This document shows positions 1 to 9,104 of a stretch of DNA of 64,000 bases, piece after piece. The DNA comes from Salegentibacter agarivorans (GTDB lineage Bacteria > Bacteroidota > Bacteroidia > Flavobacteriales > Flavobacteriaceae): contig NZ_FOOH01000004.1 of assembly GCF_900113135.1 (NCBI RefSeq), positions 62,001-126,000 of the forward strand, in the 5' to 3' direction. The position numbers were made by a program, and so were the translations under genes. The notes under the pieces were generated by a model that was given only the letters and a program-made list of their open reading frames with translations, searched no databases and was not told where the DNA came from. Each line of letters starts with the position of its first letter. Position 1 is the stretch's first letter.

Positions 1-402
1 AAGGAACAGGATTGGCCAATTTCCATAGAATATCAAATGCTTTCCGAAGCTGAAGAAGGCATACCAAGGCCCACCGGGAATATGTGCTCCCCAGGCACCG
101 AAGTTTTATATAATGGTAAAATGGATCCACGGCACTGCATTCAATCCTCTTCTAAAACCTATAAATGGAACGAATGGGTAGATGCCGAACTTATTGTTTA
201 TAAGGACTCTCTGATCGTCCATAAAATTAATGGACAGGAAGTTTTAAATTACACCAAACCCCAAATTGGAGGTGGTGTGGCAAACGGATTTGATTCCGCC
301 TATAAAACAGATGGAAAAACCCTTAAAAAAGGTTATATAGGCTTGCAAGCCGAAGGCCAGGGTGTAGAATTTAAGGATATCAGGATTAAAAAACTGGAAT
401 GA
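1..402 (+). CDS. DUF1080 / 3-keto-disaccharide hydrolase-like protein, C-terminal part (5' end outside window)
   Basis: The reading frame is open from the first base and stops at 400-402, so only the last ~133 residues are present. The visible part is the C-terminal half of a concanavalin-like jelly-roll of the DUF1080 type (PF06439). Recognisable elements are a WPISIEYQM-like strand, the cysteine-containing loop NMCSPGT, the WNEWVDAELIV strand, the NGQEVLNY hairpin and the closing strand IGLQAEGQGVEFKDIRIKKLE. Members of this family are exported in Bacteroidota and some act on 3-keto-glycosides. The ThuA-like gene (5138) and the Gfo/Idh/MocA gene (34459) often travel with this family. I see no catalytic detail that fixes the substrate. 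Family assignment is fairly sure; function is inference. Confidence 0.75.
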   Translation, partial: KEQDWPISIEYQMLSEAEEGIPRPTGNMCSPGTEVLYNGKMDPRHCIQSSSKTYKWNEWVDAELIVYKDSLIVHKINGQEVLNYTKPQIGGGVANGFDSAYKTDGKTLKKGYIGLQAEGQGVEFKDIRIKKLE

Positions 403-433
403 TATAATAGGCCTATCAAGCCTTTATAAAAAT

Positions 434-469
434 AAAAAGACCCTGTTCTATCGACACAAGGTCATTTTT
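434..469. terminator. Probable bidirectional intrinsic terminator
   Basis: An A-run, the GACC/GGTC stem with an outer TGT/ACA extension inside, and a T-run form a hairpin readable on both strands. It lies 32 bp after the DUF1080 stop and before the convergent minus-strand GH2, where a shared terminator is expected. The stem is short and has one mismatch. Confidence 0.45.
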
Positions 470-644
470 AAACTATTGGCTACTCAAATAATACTATCTT
501 TTTACTATTAAGCTTCTTGTTAAAGTTTGAACTTTTATAAAGCCCGTCCTATAAAACGTCTTTCCTCCTATTAATATCAAGCATCCCCGAAGCATCAATC
601 TTTTTCTGGGAAATGATATTTTCGCTTAAATCGACTATACTCAA

Positions 645-677
645 CTGCGCCTTTCTAAAATCTTTAGAAAGGCGCAG
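645..677. repeat. Perfect 15-bp inverted repeat (3-nt loop) between convergent genes
   Basis: Arms 645-659 (CTGCGCCTTTCTAAA) and 663-677 are exact reverse complements with the loop ATC. No T-run follows on either strand, so this is not a textbook Rho-independent terminator, but it would form a very stable cruciform or hairpin. It lies in the 403-766 gap, which otherwise holds only the terminator-like element at 434-469. Confidence 0.6.
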
Positions 678-766
678 GTTCATGTCCTGTTCAATGAATC
701 AAATAGATTTTGAACTCACTTTCTGAAACTAAAATTTCCGAGTCCGAGATTTCGATTTTAACCCTC

Positions 767-3652
767 TTATTTTATCCTTTGTAGAATAAACCCATTCAGC
801 CACATATCCCCTTTTTCATCTAAATTTCTGAAAGATATGATTACGTCAGCCTTACCATTGCTGTCAAAATAATTTTTGATCGAAAGCGGACGACGTTCCC
901 CAGTACTATTATGCTCATAATAATCTACGATATGGTCATCAGCTTTTTTCACAACACTCCCCAAAGCATGCTTTACTTCTACTTCAATGTTATTGGTCAA
1001 TTTTACGTTTTCCCTCCTGGTATGGTGAAAACTCTCTAATACATATTTTCCTTGTGGCAAGCCGGAAATATTCAATTTCAACTCTCCTTCCTCAGAATAA
1101 ACGCCATCTGTACCCATGAAACTTAAATCCCCAAGCATGGACGCGTCATTCCCAAACCAGTTGATCTTTCCTGCTCCACTAACTTCTAATTTTACATCTT
1201 CAAATCCTTTTAATTTGAACTGAAGTTCTTTATTGGAACTACCGGTCCATTCCTGCCATTCATGCTGCACCAATTGCTTATCGCCTCCTATATCTATTTT
1301 TACAATAGGAAAATCGTAGATAGGCTGAGCGGTACGGATTATTTCATCGGGATTAAAATTTTTGGTGGTAATAGAAGTTTCACCCCCTTTTAAGCCTTCG
1401 GAAGAAGCAGTTATTTCAATTTTTCCTGCTTTAGTTGTAGGTCGAACATAAATAGAAGCCACACCATTATATAATCTAGCCGGATTGGCATCAATTTGGC
1501 CATTATCAACAAACTCGCCTTCACCAGAAATATTAAATTTAATCTTATTTTCAGCTGAAGTTACCACTTCACCATTTTTATCCATTACATAAGCATGTAC
1601 CAACCGCAAATCAGACCCACCAGCATAAAAAGCTTGCCCTTTTACATTACTGAACTTCACATCAATCTCAAATGGTTCTGCCTGTTTATTCCTAATATGT
1701 TCCCCGGTCTTTTCACCATTGATAAATGCTTCTGCTTTTAGTTCCCCATCCCTCCAGTTATAATTGAACGTAAAAGAGGGATGGTTTAAATTTACTTTTT
1801 CAGGGACATTATCCGGAAGTTGACGTGCAATCAAGGAATCATTGTGATAAAGGGCCACTTCACTTGCATTACTAAAAACCCGAATTTTGCCATTTTTTGA
1901 AGCCGTCTCATCGGCTATATGCACTATAGGTTTTGGCACAAGTTCCGATTGATACCAATAATACACAGGTTTAGGAACCCTATATGCACTTAACACAGCA
2001 TAGGTAGTCATAAAGTCACGCGACCACCGGCTATCAACTATATCTGGTTGTAAATGGTTATAATCGGCTCCCAGCCAACCAATGGTGGCAATATTTTGTT
2101 TACTCGCTTTATATCTTGAGATATGGAACTGATTTACCTCTGCATTGGCTGAACTACCATGCTCCATAACCATAGTAAAATCACTTTCGGGCCACTCGGT
2201 ACGGCGGTAGTCCATCGTCGCATGCACATCGGTAATTCCGGCATTCTTTACCCCATTCCAGGGACTTGACGCTGAAGCCGTTAACCGGAAAGGATCTTCT
2301 TCTTTAGCAATATATTGCATCTGTGGTACCGGGCCACGATGGTTAATGCCTGCTCCCCAGAATACTATGGAAGGATGGTTGCGATGGTTTCTGATCATTG
2401 TGCGTGTGGCTTTTCCAAGTTTGGAAAACCATTCTTCTCCACCCCACTCTATCCAGGTAGAAGGTTCTTCATACACCAAAAGACCAAGCTCGTCACACGC
2501 CTCCAAAAAAGCATCGTCCTGCGTATAATGAGATAGGCGGATAATGTTCATCCCGGCCTGTTTATACTGTAAAGCTTCCTGGTAGTGCAAAGCATCTGGT
2601 ACCGCATCGCCGATATTGGGAAAATTCTGGTGCCGGTTTACGCCGATTAGAAAAATGGGTTCACCGTTCAAAACAAAACCTTTCCCTTCAACTAATTTAA
2701 ACGTTCGGAACCCGAAGCGATTCTCTACAAAATCCACCGATTCTTCACCTTCATAAACGATTGAATTAACCCGATATAAATAAGGGGAATCCGGTGACCA
2801 TAGATGGAAATCATCTTCGATCCCGGTTGTTTGATAAAAAGTGTGTGTGGTATTTTCCGGCACTATCACCTCATCTTGAAGCTTTTTAATAACATAACCC
2901 TTGCTATTAATGATCCTTGTTTGGATTTTTGCTTTTTTAGGAACATCATATTCATTGGCCACGGTGGTTTCGATTGAAACCGTGCCATTAGTGCTATTTA
3001 CAGTAGGAGTGGTAATATGCACCCCAGCTTTATAATCTTCCCAATTAAAATTTACGTGAAGCTTGTTGGTTTTTACCAGATAAACATCCCGGTAAAGCCC
3101 ACCGAATTTCACATAATCTGTGCGATGGGGATCTGGGGCTATGCTTTTATCATAACTGTTATCAGCTTTGATGGCAATCAGGTTTTCCTGGCCTGGTTTT
3201 ACATATTCGGTAATATCAAAATGAAAAGGCACGTAGCCGTTTATTTTAAAACTGCCTGCTTTTTCCCCGTTTACCCAAATTTCTGTGGCATTATGCACGC
3301 CCTCAAATTCGATAAAAACCTTTTCATCAGGTTCGGCATCTATGTTTATACTTTTCCGATACCAGCCAAAATCCCTTAAATACTTTTCTTGCACCCAGGT
3401 TTCTTTTATACTATCCAGTTCATACGAAACTAGTTGCATAGTATGTGGCACCGAAATTTTTTTCCATTCAGAATCATTGAAATTGGAATCCCATGGTCTT
3501 CCAGAAACGTCGCCCAAATGGAATTTCCAGTCGTTGTTTATATTGATTTTACTTCTATTGGTCTCTGGAAAACCATCAGGTAACTTAGAAGTTTGAGACC
3601 ACAATCCTGAAACGCTTAGGATTGATATAAAGAGTAATGGTGTTAGCTTCAT
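767..3652 (-). CDS. GH2-family exported glycosidase with atypical acid/base site
   Basis: The 961-residue protein has a signal peptide (cleavage near SGLWSQ, residues ~14-20). A GH2 sugar-binding jelly-roll follows (~35-200; FGWYRKS, HNATEIWVNGEKAG), then an Ig-like domain (~205-310), a TIM barrel (~315-600; NRHQNFPNIGDA, RLSHYTQDD) and C-terminal beta domains typical of long Bacteroidota GH2s. GH2 enzymes are retaining exo-beta-glycosidases (galactosidase, glucuronidase and others). The usual acid/base motif W-S-x-G-N-E reads W-G-A-G-I-N here, so Asn437 occupies the Glu position. A nucleophile-like Glu497 remains in VMEHGS. The two other GH2s in the window keep the normal Glu. The gene is divergent from the rest of the locus and 34 bp downstream of GH16 3687-4553, probably as one operon. 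Substrate unknown; it could be a variant glycosidase or a binding or degenerate protein. Confidence 0.88.
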   Translation of the reverse strand: MKLTPLLFISILSVSGLWSQTSKLPDGFPETNRSKININNDWKFHLGDVSGRPWDSNFNDSEWKKISVPHTMQLVSYELDSIKETWVQEKYLRDFGWYRKSINIDAEPDEKVFIEFEGVHNATEIWVNGEKAGSFKINGYVPFHFDITEYVKPGQENLIAIKADNSYDKSIAPDPHRTDYVKFGGLYRDVYLVKTNKLHVNFNWEDYKAGVHITTPTVNSTNGTVSIETTVANEYDVPKKAKIQTRIINSKGYVIKKLQDEVIVPENTTHTFYQTTGIEDDFHLWSPDSPYLYRVNSIVYEGEESVDFVENRFGFRTFKLVEGKGFVLNGEPIFLIGVNRHQNFPNIGDAVPDALHYQEALQYKQAGMNIIRLSHYTQDDAFLEACDELGLLVYEEPSTWIEWGGEEWFSKLGKATRTMIRNHRNHPSIVFWGAGINHRGPVPQMQYIAKEEDPFRLTASASSPWNGVKNAGITDVHATMDYRRTEWPESDFTMVMEHGSSANAEVNQFHISRYKASKQNIATIGWLGADYNHLQPDIVDSRWSRDFMTTYAVLSAYRVPKPVYYWYQSELVPKPIVHIADETASKNGKIRVFSNASEVALYHNDSLIARQLPDNVPEKVNLNHPSFTFNYNWRDGELKAEAFINGEKTGEHIRNKQAEPFEIDVKFSNVKGQAFYAGGSDLRLVHAYVMDKNGEVVTSAENKIKFNISGEGEFVDNGQIDANPARLYNGVASIYVRPTTKAGKIEITASSEGLKGGETSITTKNFNPDEIIRTAQPIYDFPIVKIDIGGDKQLVQHEWQEWTGSSNKELQFKLKGFEDVKLEVSGAGKINWFGNDASMLGDLSFMGTDGVYSEEGELKLNISGLPQGKYVLESFHHTRRENVKLTNNIEVEVKHALGSVVKKADDHIVDYYEHNSTGERRPLSIKNYFDSNGKADVIISFRNLDEKGDMWLNGFILQRIK

Positions 3653-3686
3653 TATCTTAATTTTTAAACTATAATATTTTTTCTAA

Positions 3687-4553
3687 TTATTCCATTTTCC
3701 AAATCCTGAAATATTTTACATGGTACTCCCCATCAAGCCGTTTATCATCAGGCAGGGCGCCAAACCATTTATTAGATTCACAATTAAAATTAACCTCAAG
3801 AGGTTGGTGCCAATGTGTGTTTTCGGCTTCCCTGAATAAAATTCCGTCTATATAAAACCGGATATGTTCTGGGGTCCATTCCAGCCCCCATACGTGGTAA
3901 TCTTTTTGTAATTCTTCTGGAAAATAATATTTTTTTGTTCTGGAAAAGTGCTCTTTTACATCACCCTGTTCTGGTGGTGATCTAAATACATGGAGATTTG
4001 AATTCAAGTCATGCCGATTATATTTCACACCTGGGGCATTTTCACAAATATCGATTTCTGTCCACCAGTCCTTATCGACATTGGTCATCCAGAAACCGGA
4101 TACCCAGGGTGCATCCATCAATTTTGCTTCCGCTTCAAAATAACCATATAGAAATTTAGACTTGCTTTTTATAAAACCTGTACTGTGAGTATATCCTTCT
4201 GGTAATATGGTATCTCCATGCTTATTCACACTAATAACCAGTTCACCCTCTTCCAGGTTTACATTGGAACCGTGAAAATAAGTGGGGGCACGGCCCTTCC
4301 ATTTAGGGTTATTGGGATACCAACGCCCCTCGTCTAATTTGTCATCTTCAAATTCATCTGAATATTTTTCAATTAAATTCCAATTTTTTTCATTTGCCTG
4401 ATCTGATAAGGGAAATTTATCATTCAGTCTGTGTACAACTCTTGCCAGATTTATACTGTCTTCATAATTCTTAGGCGGCATAGTTAAATCTTGTGCCGAA
4501 ATATTTAGTGAACTAAAAATTAATACCAGACAAAAACCAATATTTTTAACCAT
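3687..4553 (-). CDS. GH16-family endo-galactanase (agarase/porphyranase/carrageenase type, substrate unresolved)
   Basis: The frame can be extended to 4658, but the upstream 35 codons do not resemble a leader. The methionine at 4553 begins a clean signal peptide (MVKNIGFCLVL ... NISAQ), so I choose 4553 (288 aa). The mature protein is one GH16 beta-jelly-roll: YSDEFEDDKLDEGRW at the start, WKGRAPTYF, FLYGYFEAEAKL, and the catalytic strand WWTEIDICE with E166, D168 and E171 in the E-x-D-x-x-E arrangement (nucleophile, assisting Asp, acid/base). It ends in a YHVKYFRIW strand. GH16 enzymes cut internal beta-1,4 or beta-1,3 linkages; in red-algal loci they include agarases, porphyranases, furcellaranases and kappa-carrageenases. 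It is transcribed with the GH2 below it. The subfamily cannot be settled by eye. Confidence 0.85.
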   Translation of the reverse strand: MVKNIGFCLVLIFSSLNISAQDLTMPPKNYEDSINLARVVHRLNDKFPLSDQANEKNWNLIEKYSDEFEDDKLDEGRWYPNNPKWKGRAPTYFHGSNVNLEEGELVISVNKHGDTILPEGYTHSTGFIKSKSKFLYGYFEAEAKLMDAPWVSGFWMTNVDKDWWTEIDICENAPGVKYNRHDLNSNLHVFRSPPEQGDVKEHFSRTKKYYFPEELQKDYHVWGLEWTPEHIRFYIDGILFREAENTHWHQPLEVNFNCESNKWFGALPDDKRLDGEYHVKYFRIWKME

Positions 4554-4705
4554 ATGAAAATTATTTATAATCCTAATAAAGCATGAGGTCCTGAAAATAT
4601 TTTCTACTTTGCTATTTGTATATCGAGAAAAAGGAGAGATTGAATTCTCCTCAACCAAGACTTTCTTAAATGACCAAAAGCATTTTGTAAACTAACTTTA
4701 ATCTT

Positions 4706-4725
4706 TTTGTACTTTATGGTACAAA
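4706..4725. promoter_or_regulatory. Inverted repeat, possible operator upstream of the minus-strand GH16/GH2 operon
   Basis: TTTGTAC at 4706-4712 and GTACAAA at 4719-4725 are perfect 7-bp arms around six bases, 150 bp upstream of the GH16 start. The 4554-5137 gap (584 bp) between divergent genes holds this site, a second inverted repeat (AATGCGG 4784-4790 / CCGCATT 4807-4813) and the CATATG cluster at 4988-5014. I see no coding sequence in it. Confidence 0.35.
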
Positions 4726-4987
4726 TGTTTTTATAACTATCTTAAATGGTTCCTGAAAATAACTCTAAAGGTTTATTGCTATTAATGCGGTAAACTATCA
4801 GTAGTTCCGCATTTCTAAACTAAACCCGAGACATATTTTGCTGAAATTTTAAGGTATAGATATTCATCTATATTGCCGGGGATACAAAGGATTCATTTTT
4901 GGCTTACTATTGTTAATTTTAGTTCAGTTAATGATTGTTTAGCAAAACTATATAAAGATTAAAACGTGCTAAAAAACATTTAAAAAC

Positions 4988-5014
4988 TATATGGATCCCA
5001 TATGGAACCATATG
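4988..5014 (+). promoter_or_regulatory. CATATG-type 21-bp direct repeat upstream of the ThuA-like gene
   Basis: Half-sites TATATG (4988) and CATATG (5009) are 21 bp apart, with an additional CATATG at 4999 between them, so three near-identical hexamers follow an ~10.5-bp helical period. The cluster ends 123 bp before the ThuA-like start. The same 21-bp spacing recurs upstream of six other units in the window. Confidence 0.55.
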
Positions 5015-5137
5015 TATTAAGAAAGATGTATTTTTTAAAGGAGTTTTGTTAAACCTTATAAAAATGAAAATTTAAGAGATATTTCCAATTAACGGCGACA
5101 TATAACACCCTTTAAAGACCAATAATATTAAAAGATT

Positions 5138-6244
5138 ATGAAAAATATTATTCCACCATTGCCTCTTTCCATTCTTATGGTTTTCATCATAAACCTTAGC
5201 TTTAATACAAATGAAATATATGCGGAGGTGGCCAAGCCTACCACACTACCAGATTTGGGTTTCCCCAAAGCTTTTGAGATATATAATTTTAATAGCGAAT
5301 TTCGAAGATTGACCGAGACTCAAACGTCAAAACCAATTAAACGAAAAATAAAAGTGCTTATAGTAGACGGGCAAAATAATCATGCCGCATGGCCAAAATC
5401 TACAATCATGATGAAACAATATTTGGAGGAAACCGGTTTGTTTATTGTAGACATCCTGCGCACGCAATATCTTTGGAAAGCGGATCGAGAAAAAGAATTT
5501 CTTTCTTTAGCCGGTGTGGGTGAAAAAGAAAATATGGAAAATCCAGAAGAAGATCCGGAATTTGCTCCAAAATTCCATAAATATGATGTGGTGGTTTCAA
5601 ATTTTGGATGGAAGGCCGCAGCTTGGCCTAATGAAACTCAGGCAGCATTTGAGAAATTCATAAAAAAGGGAGGTGGGTTTGTTGCCGTTCATGCTGCGAA
5701 CAACTCCTTCCCCAATTGGGAAGAATACAATAAAATGATAGGACTTGGAGGCTGGGGAGATAGGGACGAAAAAGATGGCCCTTATGTTTATTATACCGAT
5801 AACGGACAACAGGTTAGAGACATTTCTAAAGGAAAAGCGGGAGCCCACGGTCCCCAACATAGTTTTCCTATTACTATACGCGATTCTGATCATCCCATTA
5901 CGCATGGAATGCCAAAAGTATGGTTAACAGCAAAAAATGAATGCTATGCCAAATTACGTGGTCCAGCAGAAAATATGGTCATTTTAGCCACCGGAAAAGA
6001 TGTTTCAGGAAAAGCACCTACAAATCGTCATGAACCTGTTTTTATGGTTATAAATTATAGAAAAGGCCGGATTTTCAATACCATACTTGGGCACGACATT
6101 CCTTCATTTGAGGGGGTTGGTTTTATCGTTTCGTTTACCCGGGGCGTGGAATGGGCAGCTACTGGAAAGGTTACCCAAGCAATTCCCAAAGACTTCCCCA
6201 AAGCCAGTAAATCGAAAAGCAGAACATTCCACTATGAATACTAA
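5138..6244 (+). CDS. Exported ThuA-like domain protein
   Basis: A 368-residue protein with an N-terminal hydrophobic leader (residues ~8-30). It carries one ThuA-like domain (PF06283, class I glutamine amidotransferase-like fold) from ~68 to 350: the KVLIVDGQNNHAAWP strand, DVVVSNFGW, GGGFVAVHAANNSFPNW, the HPITHGMP region and GRIFNTILGHD. ThuA-like proteins are commonly encoded near DUF1080 and Gfo/Idh/MocA proteins in carbohydrate loci, both of which occur here, but their chemistry is poorly defined. The gene stands alone, with a 363-bp gap after it, and has its own regulatory repeat cluster upstream. The family call is reliable; the role in sugar handling is inferred from context only. Confidence 0.85.
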   Translation: MKNIIPPLPLSILMVFIINLSFNTNEIYAEVAKPTTLPDLGFPKAFEIYNFNSEFRRLTETQTSKPIKRKIKVLIVDGQNNHAAWPKSTIMMKQYLEETGLFIVDILRTQYLWKADREKEFLSLAGVGEKENMENPEEDPEFAPKFHKYDVVVSNFGWKAAAWPNETQAAFEKFIKKGGGFVAVHAANNSFPNWEEYNKMIGLGGWGDRDEKDGPYVYYTDNGQQVRDISKGKAGAHGPQHSFPITIRDSDHPITHGMPKVWLTAKNECYAKLRGPAENMVILATGKDVSGKAPTNRHEPVFMVINYRKGRIFNTILGHDIPSFEGVGFIVSFTRGVEWAATGKVTQAIPKDFPKASKSKSRTFHYEY

Positions 6245-6511
6245 AAAAGCTATCCTTATCGCATAGCCATGTTCAGAGATTCTTTAGGCAAATACAATCA
6301 ATACATACGTTAGTAAGATATTAATTCTTACGGAAGTGTTTTGAAATGGTGAAGTTTTTTCTGATATGCTTCGAAGATTTTTCGCGGAATTCTCTATCCT
6401 CATCTTTCCTGGATAGGACTGTATTTATATTCACGATACGTTTAAAAGTAAATTTATACTTACAATGCTATTCAAAAACTCTGAATTTGCCCTACTTCAG
6501 TTTATCTACAA

Positions 6512-6538
6512 CATATGTTTTTAATACTGCCACACTTG
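6512..6538 (+). promoter_or_regulatory. CATATG-type 21-bp direct repeat upstream of the GH2-sulfatase operon
   Basis: CATATG at 6512 and the weaker CACTTG at 6533 are 21 bp apart, ending 69 bp before the GH2 start. Eight bases GATCTTTG at 6537-6544 come within one base of the flavobacterial -7 consensus TAnnTTTG. The 6245-6607 gap holds nothing else I can support; the 69-codon open frame at 6346-6555 looks spurious. Confidence 0.45.
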
Positions 6539-6607
6539 ATCTTTGTATTTATTAGCCATCCTTTTTTAATTTATATTCACAACTACCTTTAAAATTCAAA
6601 TTCATAA

Positions 6608-9088
6608 ATGAAGTATTTTCTATTCAGTAAATCCCTCTGTTTTCTAGTCCTGAATTTCACCCTAATTTGTTCAGCACAAAAAAATAGCTCTGTCAATGAT
6701 ATAAATTTTAATAAGGATTGGCTATTTAGTAAGGGTAGCCAGCCCAGTGCGGAAAAAAAAGATTTTGATGATTCCAACTGGAGAAAACTTGATCTCCCCC
6801 ACGATTGGGCAATTGAAGGTCCATTTGATGAAAAATACAATGCCAGGACGGGAGGTTTGCCTGTACATGGTATTGGTTGGTACCGGAAAAACTTCACTAT
6901 AGCTCCCAAATATGCAGGTAAAAAAATCGCCATTGAATTTGATGGCGCCATGAACAATGCTAAGGTATGGCTAAATGGGGTTTATATTGGAGAACGACCA
7001 TTCGGTTACATAGGCTTTGAATTTGATTTAACTCCTCATATTAAATTTGGGGAGGAAAATGTAATTGCCGTACAATTGTCGCCCGAGGATCTAGCATCAC
7101 GTTGGTATTCGGGTGCGGGGATTTATCGAAATGTACGTTTAAAAATAAATAATCCTCTACACATCCCTCAATGGGGAACCTTTATTACTACCCCGGAAGT
7201 TTCCAGGGAGAGGGCAATACTTAACATTCAAACTACTATAAAAAATTCTGGAGATAGTGCAGGCAAAGTAACCCTTCAAACAAACATTCTGGATAATAAT
7301 GGTTCCACGGTTGCCTCTTCAACCAGCGAACTTAGCCTGAAATCCGGTACGGAAAAAACCGATACGCAGGAAATTGAAATTATTAAACCTCGCTTGTGGG
7401 ACCTTGATTCCCCAAACCTATACAAAGCAGTTAGTCAGGTTAAAAAAGATGGGGACATTATTGATGAATATACCAGCTCATTTGGAATTCGTACTATTTC
7501 CTTTAATTCTAACGACGGTTTTAAACTCAATGGTAAAAGGATACCCCTTAACGGTGTATGTATGCATCACGATCTAGGTCCTCTGGGTGCCGCCGTGAAT
7601 TATCGGGCAACAGAACGACAGATGCAAATTATGAAGGATATGGGAGTGAATGCTCTAAGGACAAGCCATAACCCTCCTTCTCCTGAAATGCTTGAAGTAT
7701 GCGATAAATTGGGGATTGTAGTAATAGATGAGGCATTTGATGAATGGAAAGAAGCAAAAGTCATCAATGGATATAATAAATATTTTGATGAATGGCATGA
7801 GAAAGATCTTCGTGATATGATAAAACGGGACCGTAATCATCCTTCCGTGATTATGTGGAGTATAGGAAATGAAATTCTTGAACAGTCAAAGAAAGATGGT
7901 TGGAAAATAGCAAAAATGCTGAATGACATATGTCACGATGAAGATAATACAAGACCTACCACTGCAGGTTTCAATTACTATCCTGCAGCTTTTAAAAATA
8001 AATTAGCTCATCAGGTTGACGTAGTAGGTATGAATTATAAACCCTACAATTATGCAGAGGTTAAGCAAATGTACCCGGATATGATTATTTATGGTTCTGA
8101 GACATCTTCCCAGACCAGTAGCAGGGGTGTTTACCATTTACCAATACAAGCAGATTTAAAAGAAGGTTCGAAACACGTTTCAAGTTATGATGTGGTGGTT
8201 GGGCCTCCATGGGCTTATCCTCCCGAGGTAGAATTTGATGTACAGAATGAAAATCCTTTTTTACTCGGAGAATTTATGTGGACTGGCTTTGATTATCTTG
8301 GAGAACCTACACCTTTTGGAGGCCGTGACAACTCAACAAACGGATATTGGAATGACGATTGGCCATCCCGATCTTCCTATTTTGCTCCGGTAGATCTGGC
8401 TGGATTTCCAAAAGACCGGTTTTACCTTTATCAAAGTCAATGGACCAATGAACCTATGGTTCACGTATTGCCTCACTGGAACTGGAAAGGTAAGGAAGGT
8501 CAAAACATTCCGGTATTTGCATATACCAACGCAGATGAAGTAGAATTATTTATAAATGGCAAATCCTATGGACGCAAAATAAAAGGGATTAACAAGACAG
8601 AAATCCCTGCGGAATTTAAAGGATTTGAAAAAGGAATGTATCCTTCTAGGCATAGACTTTCATGGGATGTACCATACCAGTCAGGCGCTTTAAAGGTAAT
8701 TGCCTACAAGGATGGCAATAAAGTGGCAGAAAAAGAAATTAAAACGGCCTCAAAACCAACCGGGATACACATGATTGCGGATAGAAATAATATAGCTGCT
8801 GATGGCAAGGATTTATCCTTTATAACGGTTAGGATTGAAGATGAACATGGAAATTTACATCCAATTGCAGATAATTTAGTAAAATTCCAGATTGAAGGAG
8901 ATGGCGTACTAGCAGCTGTTGGTAACGGAGACCAAACCTCTATGGCTTCATTCCAAATACCAGAAAGAAAAGCATTTAACGGTTTATGTCTTCTTATTGT
9001 TAAATCTACAGAAAAAAGTGGACGCATTAAAGTAACAGCTTCTTCTCCCGGTCTGGATCCAGAAACCATAACTGTAAGAACAGAGTAG
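6608..9088 (+). CDS. GH2-family exo-beta-galactosidase (probable)
   Basis: An 826-residue exported protein (signal peptide ending near LICSAQ). The domains are a GH2 N-terminal jelly-roll (~30-180; LPHDWAIEGPF, GWYRKNF, NNAKVWLNGVY), an Ig-like linker (~185-285), a TIM barrel (~290-580), then DUF4982-like and C-terminal Ig-like domains (~610-826). Acid/base E422 sits in WSIGNE and nucleophile E498 in YGSETSS, so the active site looks intact. GH2 proteins of this layout in agar and porphyran loci release beta-linked galactose from the non-reducing end. It is first in an operon with three sulfatases (gaps of 16, 11 and 5 bp), so trimming of galactose is probably coupled to desulfation. Galactose specificity is inference. 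Confidence 0.88.
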   Translation: MKYFLFSKSLCFLVLNFTLICSAQKNSSVNDINFNKDWLFSKGSQPSAEKKDFDDSNWRKLDLPHDWAIEGPFDEKYNARTGGLPVHGIGWYRKNFTIAPKYAGKKIAIEFDGAMNNAKVWLNGVYIGERPFGYIGFEFDLTPHIKFGEENVIAVQLSPEDLASRWYSGAGIYRNVRLKINNPLHIPQWGTFITTPEVSRERAILNIQTTIKNSGDSAGKVTLQTNILDNNGSTVASSTSELSLKSGTEKTDTQEIEIIKPRLWDLDSPNLYKAVSQVKKDGDIIDEYTSSFGIRTISFNSNDGFKLNGKRIPLNGVCMHHDLGPLGAAVNYRATERQMQIMKDMGVNALRTSHNPPSPEMLEVCDKLGIVVIDEAFDEWKEAKVINGYNKYFDEWHEKDLRDMIKRDRNHPSVIMWSIGNEILEQSKKDGWKIAKMLNDICHDEDNTRPTTAGFNYYPAAFKNKLAHQVDVVGMNYKPYNYAEVKQMYPDMIIYGSETSSQTSSRGVYHLPIQADLKEGSKHVSSYDVVVGPPWAYPPEVEFDVQNENPFLLGEFMWTGFDYLGEPTPFGGRDNSTNGYWNDDWPSRSSYFAPVDLAGFPKDRFYLYQSQWTNEPMVHVLPHWNWKGKEGQNIPVFAYTNADEVELFINGKSYGRKIKGINKTEIPAEFKGFEKGMYPSRHRLSWDVPYQSGALKVIAYKDGNKVAEKEIKTASKPTGIHMIADRNNIAADGKDLSFITVRIEDEHGNLHPIADNLVKFQIEGDGVLAAVGNGDQTSMASFQIPERKAFNGLCLLIVKSTEKSGRIKVTASSPGLDPETITVRTE

Positions 9089-9104
9089 TAAATAAAATAA
9101 TAAT

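Noticed and set aside
2315-3596. Plus-strand open frames opposite the first GH2
   Set aside because: They are antisense shadows of a well-supported GH2 coding frame.
4554-4658. N-terminal extension of the minus-strand GH16 to 4658
   Set aside because: The extra 35 residues precede an intact signal peptide that starts at 4553, which would be buried by the extension.
6346-6555. A 69-codon open frame between the ThuA-like gene and GH2
   Set aside because: It overlaps the CATATG repeat, has no recognisable protein pattern and an unlikely composition, so I treat it as non-coding.
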